From contig JAHHTH010000002.1 in NCBI GenBank assembly GCA_020024755.1, positions 62,001-126,000 on the forward strand: DNA of 64,000 nucleotides. Reading direction: 5' to 3'. Numbering within the stretch: position 1 is the first letter of the stretch; the number at the start of each line of letters is the position of its first letter. The notes beneath the pieces are model-generated. The model did not search any database. It saw only the letters and a program-made list of their open reading frames with translations, and was not told where the DNA came from. Below are positions 11,054-21,997 of the stretch, piece by piece. Source of the DNA: Mycoplasmataceae bacterium. Lineage in GTDB: Bacteria > Bacillota_I > Bacilli_A > Mycoplasmatales > Mycoplasmoidaceae. The translations under genes and the position numbers were made by a program.

Positions 11054-14000
11054 ATGAGTAACAATTACGACAACACAACAGACGGACAACAATACGTTGA
11101 TCAATCAATAGAACAAGGAACATACGTTGAACCAATTGGTGACGACGAAAATTCTGCTGCGCCTAACACAAATACTCACATTGAACTTGAAGTAATTAAG
11201 CAAAAATTAATTGAATCTGCTGACAAGTCTGCGGCTTTCCAAATCCAAGATGAAGACCTAGGATCAATTGACTTTGTAGAAATTATCTATAAGTTCTGTC
11301 AATACAAAACACCAATTGAATTAATCCAAGCATTAAACAATGGTGATGTGAAGATTGATGTATCATTAAGTCAACTAGAAAATCCTAGATGATCACCTGG
11401 AGTTAAACAATCATTTGAATATGATGAATTTGGTCAACCAATCTCTACTGGTGGTAATGCTAAATTTAAAGTTGACTCATCTAACTGAGATACTATTTGT
11501 ACTACATTAGAAAAAGAAGCTGAATTAGAAGAAGCTGACTCTGGGGAATGAATCTTAAAAGTAGGTTTCCCAAACATTAGAGGTTACTGACAAGACCGTG
11601 ATGGTTCATATACTACATTCAATGCTCCTTTATTCTTTGTTCCTGCAAAAATCCAATATACTTCAATTGATGGAATTTCAATTACATTAAAAGGCAAATC
11701 ATTTGACGTTAACCCTTCAATTGCAACTATTGTTTCAATTAAGAAGAAAATGTTATTTGAAACTAAGATTTTCGGGCCAACTGAAAACCTTAACTTAGAA
11801 AAAGTATTAAAAGGTTATGCAAACATTGGTATTGTATTTGATACAAGTGCATTCAGTATGCAATTTGACCGTTGTCCATTCATTAATAAACAAGAAGTAT
11901 TAGCATCATTCCAAGGATATGAAGCTTCTGCATTTATTACTCCTTCAATTACTATTGGTTTATATGACATTTATAACAACCAAATCTTCTGAGACTTCAA
12001 CACAATTATTAATAAAGATGCTGAAGGTCTAGCTAAGTTACTTGAACCTAAAACAAACTTAATGTTTAACTATAAGAAGTTCAACGATGACTTTAGATCA
12101 AATGATATTTATTTATTCTCTATGATTGATATCATTCAACAACTTTGTGTGGGTCGTGCTTTAGCTGGTAACACACTAATCCAAGGTCCTCCAGGAACTG
12201 GTAAATCAGAAACAATTTGTAACATTCTTGTTAACATTGCTTTAAACAACAAAACAGCTCTAGTAGTTTCATCTAAGAAAACTGCGTTAGACGTTCTTAT
12301 GAACCGTCTTGGGGACTACTCTCCAATTGCTTGTCATATGGTTACTAAGAGAAGAGACTTTGAATACTTCTATAACCAATTTGACAGACTATACAAACGT
12401 TTCATTGAAATTAGATCATCAATGGAAGATGACATTGTAGAAGAAGTTGTAAATAGAGCAACTACTGAAAAACTATTTGAAGACATCTATACTGACTATA
12501 AGATTTCTAATAAGTTATATTTAACTAAAGTTCAATTTGGACCTAAAGAATATACAATTAAACAATTAGTTGGTATGGCTGATCCAAGTGACGTTGCTAT
12601 TCTAGAACAAAACAATGTTAAGACAAGAACTGACATTATGGAATTTGTTCAAAAATATGCAGGTGATGATGATGGACAAAGTGGTATCAATCACTTAATT
12701 AACTCATTCACAGCTTACTCTAGCCAATTAAACAATAACATTCAAATTAACTTAGGATACATTCAACAATTAGCTGACTTCTTAAGCTACTATAATGGAT
12801 ATGACAAACGTATTATCGTTGCTGCATACATTATGGATAACCAAGCAGTTGAATTTGATGAATATGATATCTTAAACAAGATTTTAAATGAAGACAAGAG
12901 TGTAGAAGGATATGCTGAACAATTAACTTCTAAACAACAAGAATGAATTAAAGCTTGTAGAAAAGTTGATATGGATCAATTTATCCGTGTCATTGAATCT
13001 TACTATAATGTAGTTAATGAATCAAACTCTAAAGCTGAAGTATCAACTGACTTAAGATTATTTGCTTCATGATACATCTTTGTAAACAGTGAAATTAAAG
13101 GTTACTTACATGAATTCTCATCTAAGGAATCTAAGATTGAAGAAAAGACTGAAGTATATCTAGACCGTTTACAAGAATCAATTTATGAAACTAAACAATT
13201 AATTAACAGAATGATCTTTACTAAGTTCATTGATACAGTTAAGAAATATGGTAATGAGTTCAACACAATTATGCGTCAAAGAACTGCATTCAACCCTAAA
13301 CCATCTTCAGCTGTTATTAAGATGTACTATGACTTATTCAGAAACTTATATCCAATCCACGTAGTTTCAGTTGAAGAAGTATGTAACTTAATTCCATGTG
13401 AAAAAGCTATTTATGACTACTACGTTTGTGATGAAGCTTCACAAGTTGAACTTGAAAGAGCTTTACCTTCAATGTACCGTGGTGCTAAGTATGTAATTTC
13501 TGGTGATACTAAACAATTACAACCAACTGCAGTATTCAAACAAAAAGTTGAAATTAAAACTTCAGTATCAAATGACTCTAAGTATGCACAAGACTTAGCC
13601 GATGCTATTAAAGCACCTTCTATTATGCAATACTATGAATCACGTGCTAGTACAAACGTTATGTTAAACTACCACTACCGTTCAACATTCTCAGAATTAA
13701 TTGACTTCTCTAACCAAGTATTCTACAACCGTCAATTAAAACTAGTTTCTAAGTGTGTACCTTTCTCTAACCCAGTATTAGTACACAGAGTTAATGGTAC
13801 TTGAGCTAACTCATGTAACATTGAAGAATCAAATGCAATTTACCAAAGAATTGTTGAATTAACAAATACACCTGACTATGAAAAATCATTAGGGGTAATT
13901 ACATTCAACGCTACTCAACAAGGGGTTATTAAAGAACGTCTATTAAAATCTTCTAACCCAAGAGTTAAAGAATGAATGGAAAGAAAATCTGATGAAGGTA

Positions 14001-14818
14001 ATGATATCTCAATCTTCGTTCAAAACATTGAAAACGTACAAGGTGACGAAAGAGATATTATTCTATTCTCAATTGGTTATGATAGAACAGTTTCTAACTA
14101 CGGTTCATTAACAACTCAACCAGATGGTCCAAACCGTATTAATGTTGCTATTACTCGTGCAAAAGATAGACTTGAATTATTCCAATCTGAAGATGCTAAC
14201 ATGTATAAAGGTACATCTTCAATTGCTAAGGGTCCAAAGGTATTTACATCTTGAATTAGATGAGCATCAAACATGTCATATGCTTGTGCTAACAAACAAA
14301 TTGCTAACCATGTACCTAACTTTGTATCTAAGATCCACTCAGAAATGTACTTCTACATTAAGTCTAAATTAACTGAAGAATACAACATTGTATATAACCA
14401 AATGCAAGGAACATTCTTCGTTAACTTTGCTATCTATAAAGATGTAACTCCAGTAGCTGCTATCTTTACCCAAAAAGCTAACTGAAAATCAGCTGGTAAG
14501 TTCCGTGAAGAATATGTATATAGAAAACTATTCTTTAGAAACAGAAAGTGATTAACATTAGACTTATCAGAATTAGCATGACAAGTAGATGAATCTTACA
14601 AGAACAAATACTTAGCTAAATTCTTAGACAAAGTATTATTACTAGATCAACAAAGAGAAACTAGTAGCAAATATGCTGATAGTGTTAACGTTGATGTGGA
14701 AATGGAAGATATCTTTGATAAACCTATGGTTGAAGTTGATATCTCAGGTAGTGAACTTGAAGGTAACGACCAATCAGCAGATGCACAAGATCCTAATGCT
14801 GCAGGTGGACAAATTTAA
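11054..14818 (+). CDS. SF1 (DNA2/NAM7-like) helicase-family ATPase, 1254 aa
   Basis: An N-terminal ~340-residue unique region with acidic low-complexity start is followed by a superfamily-1 motor: Walker A GPPGTGKSE (~378), motif II CDEASQ (~793), motif III GDTKQLQP, YHYRS, and motif VI NVAITRAKDRL (~1032). After the motor comes a fold like the Vsr/MTES_1575 nuclease module often fused to such helicases (SEMYFYIKSKL...FFVNFAIYKD...EEYVYRKLFF...LTLDLSELAW), without recognisable catalytic acidic residues. The tail is acidic. It resembles the MG140/MPN153-type mycoplasma SF1 proteins. Nucleic-acid unwinding is not assured; it could power another process with its coiled-coil neighbours. Paralogue of the 58186-61557 gene. 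Confidence 0.9.
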
Positions 14819-14854
14819 TATTCCAACAATCTAAATAAACAACAAGGATAAATC

Positions 14855-15547
14855 ATGATTGAAAGTGGTATTACTGTTAAAGGCTTAGACAAATCTAAGT
14901 TTGAAAATATTGAATATGATGAATGAAAGAGATTAGTTCAATTTGTACTAAACTATGATTTGTGATTATCTAATATTGAAAAATTAGACAGTATGACTAC
15001 TACTAAATTACAACTAGAAAAATACATTAGTTGTAAAGGGGTTATGCCAGAACAAGCAAGACCTTTTGTTGAAGAACTTGATAGAAAATTAGATGAAGCT
15101 AAAAAAATCAAACAAGAAATTGAAATTTCTGAATTTGATTTAGGTTATAAAGTTAAAGGTAAAGACAAATTAGCTTTACTTGAAAAAGAATTAAATACTA
15201 AGGTTGTTAACCAAGGTAAAATTGATGAAACTAAAAAGAAATTCTTATACTGACAAAACCCATTCTTTTTAAAGGGTGATGACCAAATGTTTAATAAACG
15301 TTTACCTTCTTTAAGTAACGAACTTAAAAACATTAAATGAGTTATTAAACATGAATTAAAACCTCAATTAAAGAAAAGTATTAGAATGATGAATTTGATT
15401 GAACTTGAATTCCGTCGTATTCTACACTTACAACCAGATCAAGACATTAGACCTTTATTTGACTTTGTCAGACCGTATCTTAATGAAATTGTTACTAGTG
15501 ATACTTGTTTCTATCAAGAACTACTAGCTTATGCCTTAGGCGTTTAA
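14855..15547 (+). CDS. Hypothetical protein, 230 aa
   Basis: Not recognised. Soluble and helical, with a charged coiled-coil segment at ~70-130 (DRKLDEAKKIKQEIE) and a C-terminal helical region (RRILHLQPDQDIRPLFDFV). Last gene of the coiled-coil/SF1 operon: AAGGA precedes ATG 14855, 36 nt after the SF1 stop, and an intrinsic terminator follows. A partner of the SF1 ATPase is suggested only by position. Confidence 0.78.
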
Positions 15548-15556
15548 AATCTATAA

Positions 15557-15595
15557 TAAAACAAAGAGGCCTTGACGGGTCTCTTTTGTTTAAAA
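15557..15595 (+). terminator. Terminator of the 6325-15547 operon
   Basis: An inverted repeat AACAAAGAGGCC / GGTCTCTTTTGTT around a short loop (TTGACG), with T-rich right arm and TT following, lies 10 nt after the last stop. It closes the five-gene operon before lepA. Confidence 0.75.
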
Positions 15596-15654
15596 AAGAT
15601 AGAATAAAATAGCTAATAAAAATGAGACGACACAAAAGGGATTATATCTTTTGA

Positions 15655-15660
15655 TATAAT
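15655..15660 (+). promoter_or_regulatory. TATAAT 7 nt before lepA ATG
   Basis: TATAAT, then AATACTT, then ATG at 15668. There is no ribosome site in the gap, so lepA is likely read from a leaderless transcript. Same spacing as at 5521 and 21328. Confidence 0.65.
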
Positions 15661-15667
15661 AATACTT

Positions 15668-17464
15668 ATGGAAAAGAACAGAATTAGAAATTTCTCAATT
15701 ATTGCACATATAGACCACGGTAAATCTACATTAAGTGATAGAATTATTGAATCTACTAACACTCTTTCAAAAAGAGAAATGCAAGATCAAATTTTAGACT
15801 CTATGGACATTGAAAGAGAACGTGGTATTACCATTAAATTAAACGCTATTCAAATCTTATATAAAGCCAAAGATGGAAATGAATACTTTTTCCATTTAAT
15901 TGACACACCAGGACATGTAGACTTTACTTATGAAGTATCAAGATCATTAGCTGCTTGTGAAGGTGCTCTTTTAGTAGTTGATGCAGCTCAAGGAATTGAA
16001 GCGCAAACTTTAAGTAATGTATATTTAGCATTAGAAAATAACTTGGAAATCATTCCAGTAATTAACAAGATTGATTTACCTTCAGCTGACGTTGATAAAG
16101 TTAAAAAAGAAGTAGAAGAAGTAATAGGACTTGATTGTAGTTATGCTCCTTGTATTTCAGCTAAAACAGGATTAAACATTCCAGATGTTTTAGAAGCCAT
16201 CGTAAAGTATGTTCCACCACCAGCTGATGCTGATGATTCTAAACCACTAAGAGCACTAATTTTTGACTCATACTATGACTCATACAAAGGTGCTGTTTGC
16301 TTTGTTAGAATTAGACAAGGAAAAATCAAAGTCGGTGACAGAATCAAAATGATGCAAACTAACAAAGAATTCATTGTTACCGAACTTGGTGTAAGAAACC
16401 CAAAAAACATCAACAAACAAGAACTAGTTGCCGGTGAAGTAGGTTGAGTAGCTGCTGCTATTAAAACCATTAGAGATATTGCAGTTGGTGATACTATTAC
16501 TCATGCCGAAAATCCAGCAACAGAACCACTATCAGGTTATAAGAAAATATTACCAATGGTTTATTGTGGACTTTATCCAATTGATACAGCTAAATATGAA
16601 GACATGAAAGAAGCTATGCAAAAAATATGTTTAAGTGATGCTAGTTTAACTTATGAATATGAAACTTCTAAAGCTTTAGGATTTGGAATTCGTTGTGGTT
16701 TTTTAGGACTATTACACATGGACGTAATTAAAGAAAGAATTACACGTGAATTTAAGATAGATTTAATTACTACATCACCATCAGTAAACTATAAAGTTTT
16801 AAAAACAAATGGTGAAGTTGTAGATGTTGATAACCCTAACTCTTTACCTGATCCAACATTAATTAGACAAATAGAAGAACCAATTGTTAAATTAGGTATT
16901 GTAGTTCCAGATGAATATGTTGGTGCAGCCATGGAATTATGTCAAGACTTTAGAGGAGATTACATTGACCTTGAATACATAGATAACACAAGAAGACGTT
17001 TAACATATAAAATGCCTTTAGGTGAAATTATGTATTCATTCTTTGATCGTCTAAAATCATGTACAAAAGGATATGCTACCATGGACTATGAATTAGATGG
17101 CTATAGAAAAGATAAATTAGTTAAAGTAGATATTCTATTAAATGGTGATAAAGTAGATGCTCTAAGTTTTATTACTCATTATGACTTTGCTCAAAAGAAA
17201 TCAAGAATGATTTGTGAAAAACTAAAAGAACTAATACCAAAACACCAATTTGAAATTCCTATCCAAGCAGCTATTGGTGGAAAGATTATTGCTCGTGAAA
17301 CAATTAAAGCAATGAGAAAGAATGTATTAGCTAAATGTTATGGTGGAGATATCACTCGTAAGAAGAAATTATTAGAACAACAAAAAGAAGGTAAGAAACG
17401 TCTAAAAGCAATTGGATCAGTAAGTGTTCCACAAGATGTTTTTGTGAAAGTATTAAGTGAATAA
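15668..17464 (+). CDS. lepA: Elongation factor 4 (LepA)
   Basis: 598 aa, the usual EF4 length. It is a ribosomal back-translocation GTPase. GTP-binding motifs are [12 protein letters not shown] (G1), RGITIKL (G2), DTPGHVDF (G3), NKIDLPSAD (G4) and SAKTG (G5). LepA hallmarks are also present: [24 protein letters not shown], and the C-terminal [22 protein letters not shown]. First gene of a lepA-trmH-miaA set, 2 nt before the methyltransferase. Two TGA codons are Trp. Confidence 0.98.
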
Positions 17465-17466
17465 TT

Positions 17467-18228
17467 ATGATTAGTAGTATTACATCAGTTTCTAATCCTA
17501 AAGTAAAAGAATTATATAAAAAGACTAGAGAAAGTTCTAATCAATTATTTGTTATTGAATCTGTGAATCTAATTAAAGAATTATGTAAAGATGAAGATGC
17601 TTTTGAAACACTATTGCTAACTCAATCTTTTTTAGATAATAACAAGTGAGTTAGAAACCAAAAAGATGTTGTCGTTGTTAGTGAAATAGTTATTGAAAAA
17701 TTAGCATTTACAAAACACCCACCAGAATGTATTGGTATTAAGAAATTACAAATACCTAACTTTGATATTTCTAACACAAACTATTTAGTACTAGATGAAA
17801 TAAAAGATCCAGGCAACTTAGCTACAATAATTAGAACTGCAGTAGCTTTTAATGTAAAACATTTATTTATTAGTGAAAATTCAGTAAGTTTATTTAATGA
17901 TAAAGTTCTAAGATCAACAATGGGAACTATCTTTGATATTAAAGTAAACTATTACACTAAATTAAATAATGTTGTTAAAGAATTAGAAAGTAAAGGAATT
18001 GAATGTATTGCCACTTGTTTAGATGACAAAGCAATATCATTAGATAAATACAAACCACAAGCTAAAAATCAAGCAATCATTATGGGTAATGAATCTCATG
18101 GATTAAGTAAAGAATTTTTAGGTACAGCTAAACATAAATGTTATATTGAAATTAATAATACAAATTCATTAAACGTTGCAAGTGCAACATCTATTATGTT
18201 ATACCAAATGTCATTATGAAACAAATAA
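17467..18228 (+). CDS. SpoU/TrmH-family RNA 2'-O-methyltransferase
   Basis: 253 aa. N-terminal L30e-like substrate-binding domain (SNPKVKELYKKTRES...FVIES), then the SPOUT knot domain with motif 1 KDPGNLATIIRTA, motif 2 AIIMGNESHGLS and motif 3 NSLNVASATSIMLY. It uses SAM to methylate a ribose in rRNA or tRNA; which position cannot be told. It starts 2 nt after lepA and its end overlaps miaA by 13 nt, so the three genes are coupled. Confidence 0.92.
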
Positions 18229-19118
18229 TTGTAGTTACAGGACCAACAGCATCATCTAAATCAAGTTTAGCTATTAAATTAGCTAAAGATATTGACGCTG
18301 AAATTATTAATGCAGATTCATTTCAAGTATATAAAGAAATTAATGCAGGAATCAATAAACCAACACAAAAACAATTAAGTGAAGTAAAACATCATCTCAT
18401 CTCATCGCATAGTATTTATGATGATTTTGATATTAAGATTTTTCAAGATGAATGTAATCAAATTATAGATGACATTTGAAAGAGAAAGAAACATGTCATA
18501 ATTTGTGGTGGAAGTAATCTATATATTGATGCAGTGATTAAAGGATATAACCTTGATAAATCGCCTTCTAGAGATCAAACTAAATACTTTGATAATTGAT
18601 CATATGATGATATCTATAATTATGTTTTAGAAAAAGATAGAGAAGAAGCTTTGAAAATCAATTATAACAACAAGAAAAGAATTATTAGAGCAGCTCAAAT
18701 TATATACATGACCAATCAAAAGAAATCAGAACTAGACACACAAAAGAATAATTATATCTTTGACTGCTTTATTATTGAAACAACTAGAGAAAGAAATAAA
18801 CTATATGAATTAATAAATAATAGAGTAGAAGTAATGATCAATAACAACTGAGTAAATGAAGTTAAAGAATTACTTCAAAAAGATCAAAATATATCCAATC
18901 TACAAGCTTTAAAAGCAATTGGATATCCACAAGTGATTGAACATATTAAAACAGGTAATCCAATTGACATTGAAATGATAAAACAAGTTACTCGTAATCT
19001 AGCTAAAAAACAAATGACTTGATGTAGAACAAAATATGCTTCAAAACATGTATTTAATGTTGATGAAGATGATTATGATAATTTATTAAATGACGTTAAA
19101 CAATGAATGATAATTTAA
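18216..19118 (+). CDS. miaA: tRNA dimethylallyltransferase
   Basis: 300 aa. MiaA adds the isopentenyl group to A37 of tRNAs reading U-starting codons. The P-loop is GPTASSKSSLA (the usual GxTASGKT with Gly-to-Ser inside), followed by NADSFQVYK, GGSNLYIDAVIKGY and the late LQALKAIGYPQV and RNLAKKQMTWCR, the tRNA-contacting helix. The start overlaps the preceding methyltransferase. No miaB partner is in the window. Confidence 0.95.
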
Positions 19119-19121
19119 GAA

Positions 19122-19154
19122 AAAATAAAAGAGAGTTTACACCCTCTTTATTTC
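19122..19154. terminator. Bidirectional terminator between miaA and acpS
   Basis: AAATAAAAGAG pairs with CTCTTTATTT around a short loop (AGTTTACACC). A-rich on the left and T-rich on the right, it can serve both convergent genes; it overlaps the acpS stop codon. Confidence 0.6.
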
Positions 19155-19492
19155 ATATTATCTAATCCAATTACTGAGGCTATTACAACATCTCTTTCTG
19201 TTGACGTAGATATTTTAAATTGAGTAATAAAATTAGGTTTATTTATTCATTCATAAACGTTATCTATTTTTTTGATAGATATTTCTTGTAAACCAATTAT
19301 GCTTGGATGTAGTGCTTTAAAGATTGCTTCTTTTATAGCTCATCTAGTTGCAAGATATTTATTTTTATCTTCTATTGTTTTAAATTCTTCTAATTCATCT
19401 GTCGATAGAAGGCGCTCAATTAATTTAGGATTAGAAAACTCAGATCTATTGATTTGAGTTACATCTATTCCATGAATAATTTTAGAAGGCAT
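19148..19492 (-). CDS. acpS: Holo-[acyl-carrier-protein] synthase
   Basis: 114 aa. Transfers phosphopantetheine from CoA to acyl carrier protein. It shows the two AcpS motifs: GIDVTQINR near the N-terminus (metal-binding Asp) and KYLATRWAIKEAIFKAL (the Glu of the WxxKEAxxKA helix). Its ATG overlaps the stop of the DivIVA-like gene (TAATG), so the two are translationally coupled. No ACP gene is in the window. Confidence 0.9.
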
Positions 19493-19860
19493 TATTGATT
19501 AACCTTTTTAGTTTTTGATTCTTTAGGTTCTTTAGAACGTAATTCGTTTTCTAGTCTGTCCATTTTAGATTTCAGTAAGTTCATACTAGCACCACTTGAT
19601 TCATATCTTTGGATTTCTGACATGTACATCTTGTTTTGTTTTTCTATTACTTCATATTGAGTAGAAAGGTTTCCAAACTTTTCTTCTAGTTCATCATATT
19701 TTTTAGATAGTGAATTGTAATCATCAATATAATGAGAAAAGTTTTGGAAAATATCATCTAGAGTTTTGTCAACTTCTGTTGGATCATATCCTTTATCTTT
19801 TTTAGTGAATTTCTTTTGAATAATTTCTTGAATGTATTTTTTAATATCTAAATTGCTCAT
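19492..19860 (-). CDS. DivIVA-like coiled-coil protein
   Basis: 122 aa. The N-terminus KKFTKKDKGYDPTEVDKTLDDI fits the DivIVA/GpsB membrane-binding domain pattern (F-x-x-x-x-x-GYD-x-x-EVD). The rest is a coiled coil (~45-115) rich in Glu/Lys ending in a basic tail. Such proteins mark curved membrane or poles; the role in a wall-less cell is unknown. A TATAAT 6 nt before ATG and no ribosome site suggest leaderless translation. Coupled to acpS by TAATG. Confidence 0.8.
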   Translation of the reverse strand: MSNLDIKKYIQEIIQKKFTKKDKGYDPTEVDKTLDDIFQNFSHYIDDYNSLSKKYDELEEKFGNLSTQYEVIEKQNKMYMSEIQRYESSGASMNLLKSKMDRLENELRSKEPKESKTKKVNQ

Positions 19861-19866
19861 AACTTA

Positions 19867-19872
19867 ATTATA
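19867..19872 (-). promoter_or_regulatory. TATAAT 6 nt before the DivIVA-like gene
   Basis: Minus-strand TATAAT, then TAAGTT, then ATG at 19860, with no ribosome site. It lies directly downstream of the proS stop, so the DivIVA-acpS pair has its own promoter. Confidence 0.6.
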
Positions 19873-19877
19873 TCCTA

Positions 19878-21296
19878 TTAATATGCTCTACCAAAGATAA
19901 CTATATCAGTACTATCTTTACCTGTTAAGAAACACTTTCCTTTTTCTTGTCCAATAATACATCTAGGAGTTGCCCCTGTTAATTGTTTTACTTGCTTTTC
20001 ATCTTCTTCAGAACCAGCTCAATGACATCTAGCTATTTTCTTATCATCTAGAATCTTTTTTAGTTCGTCAATTGAACTACAATCTACAATTGATGCATCT
20101 AATTGATCTTTAGCTCTTTTATAAATATTTGCTTTAAATTCTTTTAATTCTTTTTCAACTAAAGTATTTAAACTTTTTAATTCTAAAGTGTGTTCTACTT
20201 TTTGTAAATTATCTCTTCTTACTGATGTGATAATATTCTTTTCTAATGTTTCTCTTCCTAAAATAAATTGAAGAGGAACACCAGTAATTTCTCCATTAGA
20301 TAATTTAAATCCTAATCCACTATCTTCATCATCAATTTCAACTCTATAATCTTTTAATTGAGTTTTGATTTTATTTGCAAGTTCTACAAGTTCTGGACTC
20401 TTCTTTGCATTCATTACATTAATCTTAATTTGAGTTGGTGCAATAGCTGGTGGTAATACTAAACCATTATCATCACCGTGTACCATAATAATTGCTCCAA
20501 TTAATCTAGTAGAAACACCAGCAGAGTTTTGATAAACATATTCAAACTTATTGTCTCTATTTTGGAATTGGATGTCATAAATCTTTGAGAAGTTTTGTCC
20601 TAAGAAGTGACTAGTACCACATTGTAATATTTGTCCATCTTGCATTAACCCTTCAATTGTAAAAGTATGATCTGCTCCAGCAAATCTTTCGCCAACAGTT
20701 TTTTCACCACACAATACTGGAATACATAAATCATTGATTGCAATATCTTCGTAGATTTTAATAATATCTTTTGTAAAAGTTAATCCTTCAGCTTCTGTTG
20801 CAAAAATTGTGTGAAGTTCATGTCAATAGAATTCACTATTTCTTAAAAAAGGTCTTGTAGTTTTTTCAGCTCTCATAACTGAACATCATTGGTTTACTTT
20901 TACTGGTAAACTTTTATAACTTGAAGTTACATACTTGAAATATTTACAGAATAGTATTTCACTAGTTGGTCTAATGATTAGTGGGCTTTCTAAAACCTTG
21001 TCACCAATTTTGCCAACAGTATAACATTCAGGTGCAAATCCTTCTAAGTGCTTTGCTTCTTTAGTAAATTCTTCATATGGGATTAAAGTGGGGAGAGCGA
21101 CATTTTTGATTCCAAGTGGTTTAAATCTAGCATCAATTAAATTGTGAATTGATTCTCAGATAGCTCATCCATTTGGTTGGAACATCATTGTTCCTTTAAC
21201 TTGTCCATAAATAACAAGTTGTGCATTGTTGATTATACTAGTGTATCAATCAGCAAAGTTTTCATCTCTTTTAACTATTTTTTCTAGTTTAAACAT
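19878..21296 (-). CDS. proS: Prolyl-tRNA synthetase (short archaeal/eukaryotic type)
   Basis: 472 aa, class II. It lacks the bacterial editing insertion, as expected for the type found in mycoplasmas. Motif 2 region: RPTSEILFCKYF...QWCSVMRAEKTTRPFLR. Then FAGADHTFTIEGLMQDGQIL, GTSHFLGQNF, motif 3 STRLIGAIIMVHGDD, LPPAIAP, and a Pro-specific C-terminal domain ending VIFGRAY. AAGGGAG precedes ATG 21296. It shares a 44-bp divergent promoter region with the membrane protein at 21341. Confidence 0.96.
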
Positions 21297-21327
21297 TTTT
21301 GTTTCTCCCTTAATTTGTATTATTAGG

Positions 21328-21333
21328 TATAAT
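21328..21333 (+). promoter_or_regulatory. TATAAT 7 nt before ATG 21341
   Basis: TATAAT, AATAACT, ATG, with no ribosome site: another probable leaderless start. The proS promoter runs the opposite way through the same short gap. Confidence 0.6.
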
Positions 21334-21340
21334 AATAACT

Positions 21341-21934
21341 ATGAATAATTATATTACAACATTCAAAATTTGATTTCTTAAATCAAGTAAAACTACATTG
21401 AAGTGATTTAAAGAAAATAAAAAGCTATTTTTAATTTGATTTTTTGTCATTATGGGAACACTTTTTGCAGTTTCATTTGCACTATATTTAATGGCAGGTA
21501 TTGGTTTTAGCATTAATATTCCAAGTGAATATCAAAATTTGAAAGATGGGCAAGGAAATGGTTGTCCTTCTCATAATGGTGTTTGATATATGAGTTACTA
21601 TATAAACAATACATATCAAGTAAAAGATCCTAATAATAGTGATCAAATGATTTCTTTGCCTGTGACATTATTATGAAAACATTTACATTCTTGAGCACAA
21701 CTATCAACTGACTTTAGTAATGGAGATTTCAAATTCTTTGCTGACTCTGCAATTCAAGCTTATCAACTATACCAAATTTACTGAGCAGTTCTTCCAATTT
21801 GAATTTCTTCAGTAAGCATTGTTGCTGGAATGTTTGGATTATGAGCATTAGGTAAATATGTAATTTCTCCATGGGTGAAAAAAAATCTAGAAAAAATTAA
21901 TAATAGTGATATGATTAATATTGACAATCACTAG
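21341..21934 (+). CDS. Membrane protein, 197 aa
   Basis: Not recognised. A Lys-rich N-terminus leads into a transmembrane helix at ~28-52 (FLIWFFVIMGTLFAVSFALY). An extracellular-type loop of ~100 residues has Gly/Asn/Ser and one Cys. A second helix lies at ~148-172 (WAVLPIWISSVSIVAGMFGL). The C-terminus is short and polar. There are eleven or so TGA-coded Trp. Stands alone between proS and RNase J. Confidence 0.75.
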
Positions 21935-21997
21935 TGATTATTCTTATACAATAACACTTAATATAGTTTCTATTTAATGGGAGAGGATGAAAAGAAA

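Noticed and set aside
21977..21997. ATG 21977 as the RNase J start.
   Set aside because: GGGAGAGGATG overlaps it and is ideally placed for ATG 21998, whose product begins like other RNase J proteins; the earlier start cannot be excluded but is less likely.
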